Part shown: one piece after another, positions 36,701-46,479 of the stretch
Layout: each line of letters starts with the position of its first letter
Numbering within the stretch: the stretch's first letter is position 1
Source of the DNA: Gentiana macrophylla
Lineage: Eukaryota; Streptophyta; Magnoliopsida; Gentianales; Gentianaceae
Direction of reading: 5' to 3'
NCBI GenBank assembly: GCA_026214975.1
Contig: CM047813.1
Coordinates: 32,487,078 to 32,551,077 of the forward strand
DNA length: 64,000 bases
Position numbers and translations under genes: made by a program
The notes under the pieces: model-generated
Databases searched by the model: none
What the model was told of the DNA's origin: nothing
What the model saw: only the letters and a program-made list of their open reading frames with translations

Positions 36701-37930
36701 CTTTGTCCAACTTGGTGGCCCCTTCACCAATTAGATATCAAAATGCCTTCCTCAATGGTGACCTTATTGAGGAAGTTTACATGAATGTACCTCCTGGTTT
36801 TACCAATCCTAACACTCAAGGAAGGTTTGCAAATTGAGGAAATCTCTATATGGCCTAAAGCAATCCCCAAGAGCCTGGTTTGGGAAACTCACTATTGTGG
36901 TTAAAGCTGCTGGATATCATCAATGCAACTCTGATCACACCATGTTTATCAAGGACACCAGCCAGAAAAGATCTATTCTTATTGTATATGTGGATGATAT
37001 CATCCTCACTTTGGTGATGACTCTCTTGAGATCCGAATTTGAAGACTCTCTTGGCAAAGGTTTTCAAGTCAAGGACTTGGGCTATCTTAAATACTTCCTT
37101 GGTATGGAGATTGCAAAAACAACCAAGGTATATCTATCTCTCAAAGGAAATATGTGATGGACTCTTTGAAGGAAAGCTGGTATCTTTGGGATGCAAACTC
37201 TTTGTATCCCTAGTAGACCCAGTAATACCTGCTACATGGTGACATTCTTTGTCGGGAAGGATCAATATCAAAGACTTGTAGGAAACTCATTTATCATCAT
37301 CTGAGACCTCGATATTGCATATGGAGTCGATCACAGTTGCTTGATTCATGCATTGCCCTCTTGAGCAACATTGGAATCTTTGTGAGCAGGATCTTGAGGT
37401 ACTGAAGTCCACTCTGGCCAAGGCTTACATTTCACCAAGTCTGTGAGAGAGATCTATCAAGGTTTACACGATCTTGATTGGGTGGGTACACATAGACAGG
37501 AAGGTCTACTACTGCTGACTCTTTTTATATGTATGGGGCAATCTTGTCACTGGAGGAGCAAGCGACCCTACTATCTCTACAGAAGCGATCTTGAAAATTG
37601 AACTCGAGGCACTAGTTTTGGGTATTTGTGAAGCTCTATGGATAAAAGGGTCTGGCCGAACTTGGCCAGATCTCTCCGAGAACTATCACACTCTCTTTGT
37701 GACAATAATTGACCTTATGCATGGCGAGAGGATCCGATTCATCATGATAAAACCAAACATGTTGATATTGTGAGACATTTCCTTAAAGAGAAGATTGATG
37801 CCAAGATCATTCAACTTGATATGTTCCTTGTGAGATCAAAATGCGATATTCTCACAAAGGCAATTCCACCGCTTATGTTCAAGTGGATGAGTAGCAAACT
37901 TGGTGTATTAACATATACAACCCGATTTGA
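33760..37930 (+). pseudogene. Copia gag-pol relic
   Basis: Motifs in order: LDGNNYLLWS (gag start, 33860), WIVDYGASSHMTG (protease, DYGAS for the usual DSGAS, 34805), LWHYRLGHPS (integrase zinc region, 35210), HSDVWGP (35385), QQNGVAERKN (integrase core, 35670), YGLKQSPRAWF (RT, 36850), YVDDI (RT catalytic, 36990) and a short RNase H relic LGICEALWIK (37620). Many frameshifts and stops intervene and the gag zinc knuckle is not recognisable, so no protein can be made. Confidence 0.85.
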
Positions 37931-37934
37931 GGGG

Positions 37935-38250
37935 TGTGGAAATATAGTTAATATTACATTGTTGTACCTCTAACTCGTTAGAGTGTAACATGTTATTTAT
38001 GTATCAAAGAGACATATTAATTGTATTAAATAAACAATTAATATGTCCTAAAATCATAAAGTAACTATTTTTGTCTTATTATGTAATAGCATAGTCATAA
38101 CCGACTCTAGCATTTATTTACAGCGGCTCTGAGTTACTTTTACTTTACTAGCTAGAAGCCTCCTCTTGTATCTATTTATACTCATTCTTTCAATATGAAT
38201 AAAGAAGTAGAAGTTTACTCAAGTATAATTTACTTTCTCAAACTCTCTTG
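37935..38250 (+). repeat. 3' LTR of nested copia element
   Basis: Near-identical to 33386-33702. The terminal CA is replaced by a single G before the TSD. Confidence 0.9.
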
Positions 38251-38527
38251 GATGGAAATCCTCTGGATTCATTATCATCATTCGCATTAAGCTCGGTGTC
38301 TTCATCATGGCGAAATGAGGTTACGGATTTGTGTGAGAGCTTGTAATCTTGAATCTTTCAAATACTTGATCTTGAAAATCATAGACAACGTTACGCAAGT
38401 AGTCGATCGAGGGTTATTTAGCCAATTTCTAATTCTAGATCTATCCATTGAAATGAAATCAGTAGGGGTTTTCAACAAGCTGGTTTGAGGCGTGGCGATG
38501 ACGACTCGGATCTCCTCCAAAAGGAAG

Positions 38528-38546
38528 AACTTGCTCCGATACCAAT
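38528..38546 (-). other. Primer-binding site of copy C
   Basis: ATTGGTATCGGAGCAAG lies directly after the 5' LTR on the minus strand. It matches the TGGTATCAGAGC site used with initiator methionine tRNA by plant copia elements, with one A-to-G change. Copy D has the same variant. Confidence 0.85.
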
Positions 38547-40276
38547 TGTTGGTCCCTTGGAAAGGCTAACACAAGTTTAGAGGGGGTGGGTGAATAAACT
38601 TGTCACCAAAAACTTTCCCAAAATTGAAAAAGCCCGAGGCGAGTTTTGCCAAACTCAAACTGATGCTCAGATCAGTTTTGGTCCTGTCCTTTAACTTGTG
38701 CGGAGTTCATTAAACTCAGTGAGTATAAGTCAATCCTGACTTATATTTAGTCTTGTTAACTGGCATCGGATATAAATTAGCCTTTAACAACTAGTTTACT
38801 TAGTTTCAGAGTGAAAACCAGATACATGTAACTATAATAAAGTAAATGAATGCGTAAAGTAAATAAACAAGAGTTATAGAGGTTCCAAGTGGTGTAATCA
38901 CATCGTCCTCTCTTCCCACTGTGATCGAGAGGAAAATTCCACTATAACTTCTTTGAGATGGCCCGGTTACAAAGAGTCTAAACGATAGTCCTTGACTAAT
39001 CCTTAGCTTCACTATCTAAACACTTGTAGAGCAGGTGGGATTCTTTGCTCTCCAACCTGCTTGAAACACTGGTCCTTGGAGGGTAGGATTGCCTCTTCAC
39101 CAGCTCATCACAATCACAGTCTTCCTGACTGCACTCAACTGTCCTTCACACCTTCTTGGTGTTTCACAGTCTAAACCTTTGATAAAATCAAGGTTGAGAT
39201 CTGAATCAATAACTATGATTCACTTGTGATTAGAGCTTTTCTTCTGGATAAACAAATTATGCACGGCTCTGTGTTTCTTCAAATGATAGATCTTGATTTT
39301 GCTTGAATGTGCTTGGACACTTGAAGAATTTCTTGATCTTGCAATTAAGTACTTAGCAGGAGTTCTTTCTAAAAATGGCGTTCCCCCTTAATTAGATCTT
39401 TATTGACTAAATAGATTCTTTTTAATTCCTCTTGCTCTTTCTCACCACACACCCTTTTTGATGTTGTAGAGGTAGTCTATTTATAGGGGTTCATTCAACG
39501 TTCATCCTGCTTGAATCTTGCAACGGCTATATTTTATGACCGTTCTGATTTGTCAGTAGTTTATCCAATAAAATCTCTTCATTTATAACGTTCGACTGTA
39601 CGATCGGTTTATTGAATGATTGCCACATAAAACTGAGTTTCCTTATCAGTTTTATGCTGAGTTTATCACTTGTCGATTTCTTGGTGACTTGGAGCGATGC
39701 TTGAGATTTTACTCTTCTTCAAATATCGAGTACTCGATTTTCATCGATTATAATTGACTTAATCAGTACACCATGATTTATCATCATCTAAAATTCATTG
39801 TCCTTATGATTCTTAGGTCCTCATACAAGATCCATAAAGTCGATTCGAGTCACCACAATCTTGCACGAAATCTAACTTTCTGATCTCGACTTAATCTTCA
39901 TAACGAGTTTGAACCATCAGTTCTTCCATCTTCAATAACTGAGTCTGTGACCCTCAGTTCTTCAGTCTTCATAGATAAGCCAACCGAGTCTGTAACTCTC
40001 AGCGAACTTATCTTCTTGATTTTATTTGTGTGTGTTCTATTGTTCGATTTCTATAAATCTCGATTTCTTACTTTCGGTTTCGACCTAGAACTATTACAAG
40101 ATTTTATCTGATTTAACTTATACAAATATCGGACTACAATAAATCCTATATATTGATATCTAGACATCTTTTTGCTTTGCCTTTATAACACTAGTTATGA
40201 CACTTCATCAATGGGGTTTAGAATAATAACTGATTAAGCGATGAATCATCATCAAAACATAAATTTTATTTCCAAC
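38547..40276 (-). repeat. 5' LTR of copy C
   Basis: 1730 bp. The TATA box on the minus strand (CTATAAATAG) is at 39477-39486, as in copy D. It differs from the 3' LTR by scattered substitutions and small gaps, many near CAG/GTC words, so insertion is not very recent. Confidence 0.9.
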
Positions 40277-41632
40277 AGATTTGCTTTTCTCAGGTTTACA
40301 TTGGCGCATTGGGGATGGTTGCTCGGTCTTTATTTTTCACGATGCGTGGGTTTCTCGGCCTTCCTCTTTCCTCATAATACGTGCCTCGCATCCTCTACCG
40401 ACGAACATGCTAGTACTTGATCTATTGTTACCTGATGGGCGGCAGTGGAACCGTGCCCTAGTCCAGTGGTCTTTTCACTTTTGGGAGGCAGAAGCAATAC
40501 TCCAGACCCCTATTGCCGGGCCTACTCATCCGGATAGATGTATATGGCACTATGATCGGAAGGGGTGTTACATGGTCAAGTCAGGGTATTTCCTAACTCT
40601 ACGCTCACGTGGAGGAGTATTTTCTAGGGCTAGCGGGTCATCATCGACTGGCCCGGATCGGATTTGGCGTTGTGTTTGGCGGGTGGCTGTGCCGCCGCGA
40701 GTGCACCATTTTCTTTGGAGGTGTTTATATGGGTGTTTGCCGATTGAGAGAATCTCCTTAAAAAACTTGGTGATGGAGTTTGTCCAGCGTGTGGTCGTGA
40801 GCAAGAGTCGATGTGGCATGTCTTATTTGACGTGATTATGCCAGAGCAGTCTGGCGAGCCTCGTCTTATGGAAATCAACAGACTCATCATGCATCTGGAT
40901 TCTGGGAATTCTTTGGAGGACTTTTAGAGCACCTGACAGAGGAAGAGCTATCTGAGTTCTATATGACTTTGTGGAACCTATGGAAGGCACGATGTAATGC
41001 AGTTTTTTAGGATGTCCCCATCTATATATCTCGAGTGGTTGCAGCTTCGTCTGCAGCGGCACATGAATATCGCCAGGTGATGAGCGGTGCTATGGATGTG
41101 GGAGAGGAGACTCCTCACCCGACTGCATGGAGTCCTCCACCCCCGGCCCCGGGGACATGAAAATGCAATACGGATGCCTCGGTAGCGGATGCAGGTTCGG
41201 GTATTGGGCTGATTTTTAGAGACTCTGTGGGATCGATTGTGGCGGCCTTCTCATTTCATATTGACCAGGATTCTCGAGCTCTTTGGAAATGTGTGCGGTG
41301 TTGTTGGCATTAGCGGAGGCTGCTCGGCATGGCTTCTCGTCGGTGATCATTGAGAGTGATTGTTTATCTTGCATCCAGGCTTTGTCTCGTCCATCGGCGG
41401 ACTTATCTATGCTCGATTGTTTGGCTAGTGACTGTTTATTAGCTTCTGTAAATTTTGCCTTCTGTAAATTTGTATTTGTTAAACGATCTCAGTAACGTCG
41501 TAAGCACACCTTCTAGGCGTGGTGTTGTAGCGAGGGGGCAATATCTTGGGGTACTCTTCCTCATGGATGTAATCTCATTCTTTCTTGCGGATCGAACTCA
41601 ATAAAATGTGTTGGTTTTCCAAAAAAAAAAAA
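40277..41632 (+). pseudogene. LINE ORF2 segment 4: C-terminal region and RNase H, with poly-A tail
   Basis: 40281-40835 reads LLFSGLHWRIGDGCSVFIFHDAW and RIWRCVWRVAVPPRVHHFLW, the reverse-transcriptase-linked zinc region typical of plant LINEs. 41160-41495 reads KCNTDASVADAGSGIGLIFRD (RNase H; the usual N-x-D-G-S appears as NTDAS) and IIESDCLSCIQAL. Stops such as CNAVF* break it. The 3' end has AATAAA and A12. Confidence 0.88.
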
Positions 41633-41699
41633 TAATAATAATAAAAATACCGATAAGGTGCCGATAAACCTTTTAAAATAATTGAGTAATAACGCCTTC

Positions 41700-41918
41700 A
41701 ATTTTTGGGCCCCAAATTTCAACCATGACCTTGAAATGCTAGTCTCAGAGGCCAATGCCCAAAATATACTGTCTATTTCGTCAAGCCCAACAGTTTCACC
41801 AGAACCCTAATACCCATATATCCTATAAACCGATTTTCTCCGCCATTAATTTCTCATTCCATTTCACCCCTCACTCCACAGCAAATTCTAAACCCTAGGC
41901 CACTAAAATCCAGCAGCC
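41700..41918 (+). promoter_or_regulatory. RPS2 promoter and leader with site II and telo-box motifs
   Basis: TGGGCC (41706-41711) and AGCCCA (41784-41789, TGGGCT in reverse) fit the site II element TGGGCY. AACCCTAA (41803-41810) and AAACCCTA (41890-41897) fit the telo-box. The pairing of these two motifs is known for plant ribosomal protein genes. The LINE tail ends only about 70 bases before the first of them. Confidence 0.7.
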
Positions 41919-43530
41919 ATGGCGGAGAGAGGCAGCGGAGGAGATCGCGGTGGTTTTGGTCGAGGCTTTGGAGGCCGAGGAGGTGAAAGAGGTGGACGTG
42001 GCCGTGGTCGTGGTGGCCGAAGAGGAGGTCGACGCGAAGTTGAAGAAGAGAAATGGGTACCTTGCACCAAGCTTGGAAGACTCGTGAAGGAAAATAGAAT
42101 CAAATCGCTGGAGCAAATTTACTTGCATTCTCTTCCAATCAAGGAGTATCAAATCATCGATACGCTCGTTGGGCCGACTTTGAAGGACGAGGTCATGAAA
42201 ATTATGCCTGTTCAGAAGCAGACTCGTGCTGGTCAGAGGACTCGTTTCAAGGCTTTTGTGGTCGTTGGCGACGGAAATGGTCATGTTGGATTGGGGGTTA
42301 AGTGCTCAAAAGAGGTTGCCACTGCAATCCGTGGAGCGATCATACTGGCTAAGCTTTCTGTCATTCCGGTGAGGAGAGGTTACTGGGGGAATAAGATTGG
42401 GAAGCCCCATACTGTCCCGTGTAAGGTTACTGGGAAATGTGGTTCTGTTACCGTGAGGATGGTTCCAGCTCCACGAGGTGCTGGGATTGTGGCAGCTAGA
42501 GTACCAAAGAAGGTGTTGCAGTTTGCTGGCATTGAAGATGTTTTCACTTCCTCACGTGGTTCTACCAAAACTCTTGGAAACTTTGTTAAGGTACAATGTT
42601 GTTTAGATTTATTAATTTGAGCTGGAGTTTTCGTGTTATATCTATTTCCCTATAATTAATTATCAGGTTCAATTGTGCCTTGTTTGAACCTGTTGATGTG
42701 CAAGTATAATGTTGGAATCCATTTTTGCGCCCGTTTTAGATGTCCTACAACATTAGAATGAGTCCCTACAACATTCGAATGGAATATAAGTTTGGGATGT
42801 CATGTTGATTCTATTTAAAGGAGTTCATTGTTGATTGAATAGATTTAAGGGATTCTTCTGGCTTGGTGTAGGTTGTGTAAATGGATTTCAGTTTGGGGGT
42901 ATGATTATTTTCCTTGTTCAGGTTTGATGATTTGTATTCTTAATTGATTCTGCAGTAGAAATAATAATATTAATCCTCTGATTGAAATTAGAATACTTTC
43001 GTTGCCTCCATCTTAGTAAATTGGTAGTTTGATTCCTTTTAATGCAATCCTAATTCACATGCTTGGCAGAAATGCTTTGTTGATTGCTTATTCCTTTTTT
43101 TTGGTGTAATTTCTCCATTTGATGCTGCTGATGTTTGCTCAAATTCATTCTCTAAGCTGTTCATCTCCTGTCCTACCTGTGTCTCTTCAGTTTGAATCAT
43201 GCATCTTTGTTTCCATTTCACCCTCTAAGTTGTAAGCTGTTTATGTAGGAATTCACAAACCTCAGCTTGTGTGCATGCCTAATTTTAGTTCACTTGTTAT
43301 CGGAAAACTGGACATATTTTATAACCAACTTTCAAATATCTGATATTGTTGTTTTGTAGGCTACCTTTGAGTGTTTGCTGAAGACATACGGGTTCCTTAC
43401 TCCAGACTTTTGGAAGGAAACTCGTTTCAGTAGATCTCCATACCAAGAGTTCACAGACGTGTTGTCTGGAAAGCCCCTTGCCAAGATCACATATACTGAT
43501 GATGCACCTGAGAGGGCCTTTGAGGCTTGA
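41919..43530 (+). CDS. RPS2: 40S ribosomal protein S2 (uS5), two exons
   Basis: Exon 1 is 41919-42590 (224 codons), the intron 42591-43359 (GT-AG, phase 0) and exon 2 43360-43530 (56 codons and TGA). The 280 aa product matches the plant family (about 280). Residues 1-40 are an Arg-Gly-rich tail ([13 protein letters not shown]). The S5 N-terminal RNA-binding domain spans about 90-157, with the signature [20 protein letters not shown], and the S5 C-terminal fold about 170-245. The exon 2 end has [20 protein letters not shown]. It sits near the mRNA entry channel of the small ribosomal subunit. The ATG in GCAGCCATGGCGG has a good context, and no upstream in-frame start is plausible. The reading frame is intact. 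Confidence 0.97.
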
Positions 43531-43701
43531 GGTTCTTCTTGCTTTTCTCTGATGTTTTGCAATATGGTAGTCTAAAAGGGTTTGAAATTGTCCCTACATT
43601 TTGGTGTTTGCTCTTTATGAAACTTCTTGTTTATTTCTGGATATATATTGGACAACTTTGATTTTAGTATGTTTTTTATTATTATAGTTAAATGTAATGG
43701 T

Positions 43702-43821
43702 CGAGACTTGTTTATCATGTCTGCTTTTTGCATCTATGCTTGAATGAAGTGTCTGAATTTACGAGACTTGTTTATCATGTCGCATTTTGCATGTTGCGCT
43801 TGAATGAAGTGTTTGAATTTA
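43702..43821. repeat. 60 bp tandem duplication downstream of RPS2
   Basis: Two units, each starting CGAGACTTGTTTATCATGTC and ending GAATTTA, at 43702-43761 and 43762-43821, with about six differences. It may lie in or just past the 3' UTR. Confidence 0.9.
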
Positions 43822-43905
43822 TGGTTAACTTGTGTTATAGTTAGAAATCTTCAGACTGTATATTGGGTAAGGCTTCCTTAGTAATTCCATTTTTTTGGAG
43901 TTACC

Positions 43906-44005
43906 GTGTTCTAATCTGCACCAATGTGGTCCAGATTAGGACACGGACACGTAGTCACTTCACATACGTGGAGTGACCACACAAGAGCAACCCCTGCATA
44001 TTTTG
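43906..44005. mobile_element. MITE-like hairpin fragment
   Basis: Two hairpins: CCGTGTTCTAATCTG pairs with CAGATTAGGACACGG (one mismatch), and GTCACTTCAC pairs with GTGGAGTGAC (one mismatch). They are followed by CACACAAGAGCAACCCCTGCA. The last part matches the right arm of the element at 7660-7850. The left arm is missing. Confidence 0.4.
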
Positions 44006-44559
44006 TTCTCCAATGCTGAATTCATTTTCGTTAGTGATTTTACGATGGTACCGTATAGAAAGAGAACATCATAACATCACCTTTTTACCAATCCGAAGTT
44101 TTTGAATTGGTGATTTTTTTTTCCTACAAATAGGAAACTACCAAAATATCCTTAACTCCGATTGGTCTCGAAAATTTGCGCAGTTTCTTGTATAGGTGTG
44201 ATGGTTGATTGTATTCGGAGTGACCAAATATGACTTGATAATCCAGCAGCAACGGAAAATTATATAAATAGAAGGACTATCTATATTGGAAAATATATAT
44301 TCCTAGTAATTTATTATGTACCTTTTAAAAAAAGTCATTGGTGCAATTGATATGATTCGGTGGTGTTACTACACTGCTATTTTTGTCTACAATTTTTGCA
44401 TTTGAAATAAAATCAATGTCTATAAGATGCATTTGACAAAAAAAATAAGGGAAACTTTTTTTTTACGAGAAAAAGGAGGGGTTAAAAAGCGACTTAGTTT
44501 TCTTGGCGTCAATTATTTGATTATTTTTTCGACTAAAAACGTCGATCTGCTTAATTGTT

Positions 44560-44725
44560 CGTTGTTGAATAACAATGTCAGTGTCATCAATGCTGGTGTT
44601 CAATAACGAACACCAGTGGATCATTGGAAGTCGTGACACTTTTATTATAACTTAAACGGCGGTGTCACTGGTGTTCGTTGTTGAGTGACGTTGGTGTTCA
44701 ACAACGAACACCAGTGGCACCGACG
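44560..44725. repeat. Cluster of GGTGTTC/GAACACC palindromes
   Basis: TGGTGTTCAATAACGAACACCA (perfect 8 bp arms) near 44598, and TGGTGTTC-AACAAC-GAACACCA near 44692, plus a single GGTGTTCGTTGTTGA between them. The block as a whole can fold into larger alternative stems. It abuts the 3' end of the minus-strand LINE. Confidence 0.7.
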
Positions 44726-44734
44726 TTCCCTTCA

Positions 44735-45480
44735 TAAAAAATCATCGTAGTGCCGGGAGTAATGTGGTGCCAGAAGTAAAAATGGGGGTGCCTTTAGAAG
44801 CCCCCTAAAGGAAATGCATAGTTTAGAAGTACAAAGCCGATCGCCAACAACCCAAAGGCTTGCAAAAACTTGGCTGCAATGCTGGAAAAAATAAACAACA
44901 GAAACAATACTATTGTTCAACTGTTGTTAATGAGAGTAGCTAGTAAAAAACGAAACATTGCTGAAGCAAAAGCAACCAAAAGAAGAGTTGATGGCAAAGG
45001 AATTCCAGGCTGATTCATTTGTATATTAAGCTAGTTCCAAGCCCCGCAGATATAATCTCACGAAACAGATACCGCCCGCCAATCTTCAAAAGCAGCTGCA
45101 ACAATTGTAGAGGATGTGGATAGATTGAAATCCACCCAAGCTTGCATAGATTGGATACCAAAAAAAATATCATGTGAACTTGCAGGCAAGACAGAATCCC
45201 AGACTTGGTAAATCCCAAATTAGGCAAGCCATAAGAGGTTTTCTCCTATGCAGAATACCCCTCCAAATAGAAAAAAAAAGCCTAGTGATTGACATCATTT
45301 GCCTCCAGGACATCCCCATATTTTGCTTGAAGTAGTCTAACCCATAACTTATTGGGATCCTTTAACATTGTCCATGCTAGCAACGCCCAATGAACTTTTT
45401 AAAAACCTAACCCTCCGAAAACAGATGGTGTACAAAGCGGCTTCCAAGCTTTACTATGTAATTTGTGCTGGCCCCAAAAG
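44735..45480 (-). pseudogene. LINE ORF2 C-terminal remnant
   Basis: Across frames it reads GGLGFKKFIGRC and ISYGLDYFKQ, then IWRGILHRRK, the conserved GGLGF block after RT. No RNase H motif is clear. Confidence 0.65.
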
Positions 45481-45507
45481 AAATCCCTTTGAAGTCTCTT
45501 AATGAAG

Positions 45508-46430
45508 TTAGAGCCACGTGAGTTGGTAATTTAACATCTTGCAATGTGTAATTTGGAGTAACAGAAGACACAATCTTAATAGAATGCGTCTCGAAGCCTT
45601 AGAAAGGCATTTGGCCTTGCATAAAGCCATCTTCTTGCTGCGTCTGTCTAGCAACCCTGAAAAAAGATGTTTGCTTAAACGCCTATGGATGAAGTCGACC
45701 CCTAAAAAGCGCCCCAAGTTAGAAGTAAGAGGAACTTGTAGTTGAGCACTAAAACGCCTTGCATCAATGGGTTTAGTTTCTCCAGACACATAAATCCGGG
45801 ACTTACTTACACTAATAAGTTGCCTCGATGTCTCGCAGAACGAAGATAAAACCTTTTTTCATGACAACCCCATGCTTATGTTGAAACCTCTCCAAAAAGA
45901 AGTATATCATCAGCAAAGAACTAATGTGATAGCCCGATTCCGGTCCGTGATACTCAATAAGGAATCCATTGTTTAGTTCACAGCATGCATGATGCATTGA
46001 CTGAGAACATCAAGGCACAAGACAAAAACGTATGGAGACAAAGGGTTTCCTTGCCTAATGCCGACAAAGGATTCCTACGTTTCACCATTCCAAAGAACCC
46101 GCAAATTCACCGAACGGATACAAAACATATTCAAAACAGTTAGGCTCAGCGAGAATCTGATCTTAAGAAGAACCGCCTCCACCATAGGCCAACTAAGCCT
46201 ATCAAACGCTTTCTCCAAACCCACTTTCAGAAGGAACCAACTTGTTTTACCCTTCCTTCTACGCATGAGGTGAACAACTTCCTGGGCTATAATGATATTA
46301 TCCAAAGTCTGACGTCCAGCAATAAAGCTATTATGCGTATCAGACACTAAGATTGGCATGAAGGGTCTAAGACGATTAGCAAGAACTTTGGTCAACAATT
46401 TGACTAACACGCTGTAACCGAGAAATAATG
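45508..46430 (-). pseudogene. LINE ORF2 reverse transcriptase
   Basis: It reads LVKLLTKVLANRL, SFIAGRQTLDNIIIAQE, then LLKVGLEKAFDRLSW (motif A). After broken sequence come NLGRFLGVDFIHRRL and LCKAKCLSKASR (post-palm block). The F/YADD motif is degenerate (LMIYFFL region, about 45905). Confidence 0.85.
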
Positions 46431-46479
46431 TATGGGATTGCTTTCAAGATGTCTCCATTAAAACCTTGCCACGCCATAC

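Larger units (their letters stand above)
33386..38250 (+). mobile_element. Ty1/copia element nested in copy C (TSD GATGG), decayed
   Basis: LTRs are 33386-33702 and 37935-38250 (about 317 bp, TGTGGAAATA start). GATGG flanks both sides (33381-33385, 38251-38255). The primer site TGGTATCAGAGAC follows the 5' LTR at 33703, and TTTGAGGGG precedes the 3' LTR. Inside, gag, protease, integrase, RT and RNase H relics follow in the Ty1/copia order. The orientation is opposite to copy C. The 3' LTR ends in TTG where the 5' LTR ends in TTCA. The LTRs differ at several sites. Confidence 0.9.
32242..38520 (-). pseudogene. Gag-like protein of copy C, split by nested copia element
   Basis: It starts near 38520 (MEEIRVVIA; SRIRNWLNNP) and is interrupted by the copia insertion 33386-38250. 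It resumes at PSLSDLSEEAE (33173-33385) and continues in 32592-33203 and 32242-32595. The 32592-33203 part has long heptad-like Leu/Lys/Glu stretches, likely coiled coil. The C-terminal part is basic and ends GPKHIWVPKISYF, a motif often found after the zinc-knuckle region of plant copia Gag. Copy D has the matching protein at 56065-56976. Frameshifts between the pieces make it non-functional as read. Confidence 0.65.
26603..40276 (-). mobile_element. SIRE-like LTR element copy C (TSD GATTT)
   Basis: 13.7 kb including a nested copia element. LTRs are 26603-28342 (3') and 38547-40276 (5'), 1740 and 1730 bp. Both flanks are GATTT (26598-26602, 40277-40281). On the minus strand a TTGGTATCGGAGC primer site follows the 5' LTR, and a CAAAAAGGGG tract precedes the 3' LTR. 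The internal part without the nested copia is about 5.3 kb. It encodes a gag-like protein and an accessory protein, with no protease, integrase or RT between them. Ends are TGTTGG…CCAACA. Confidence 0.9.
19660..41632 (+). mobile_element. L1-type LINE split by three nested insertions
   Basis: Four plus-strand segments read on from one another: 19660-20298 (RT fingers/palm), 22338-22600 (end of RT), 26386-26602 and 40277-41632 (C-terminal region, RNase H and tail). Each gap is an element flanked by its own TSD, and the LINE protein resumes at the next base after one TSD copy. The 3' end has AATAAA at 41600 and a 12 A tail at 41621-41632. The 5' end is truncated inside RT. Frameshifts and stops make it dead. 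The RNase H domain after RT is typical of plant L1 elements. Confidence 0.9.
43531..44734 (+). other. RPS2 3' region and intergenic spacer
   Basis: It contains a 60 bp tandem duplication (43702-43821), a hairpin-rich MITE-like piece (43906-44005) and a palindrome cluster (44560-44725). No gene is seen. Confidence 0.6.

Noticed and set aside
41895..42284. 129 aa open frame antisense to RPS2 exon 1
   Set aside because: Ser/Thr-rich shadow of the Arg-Gly repeats on the coding strand.
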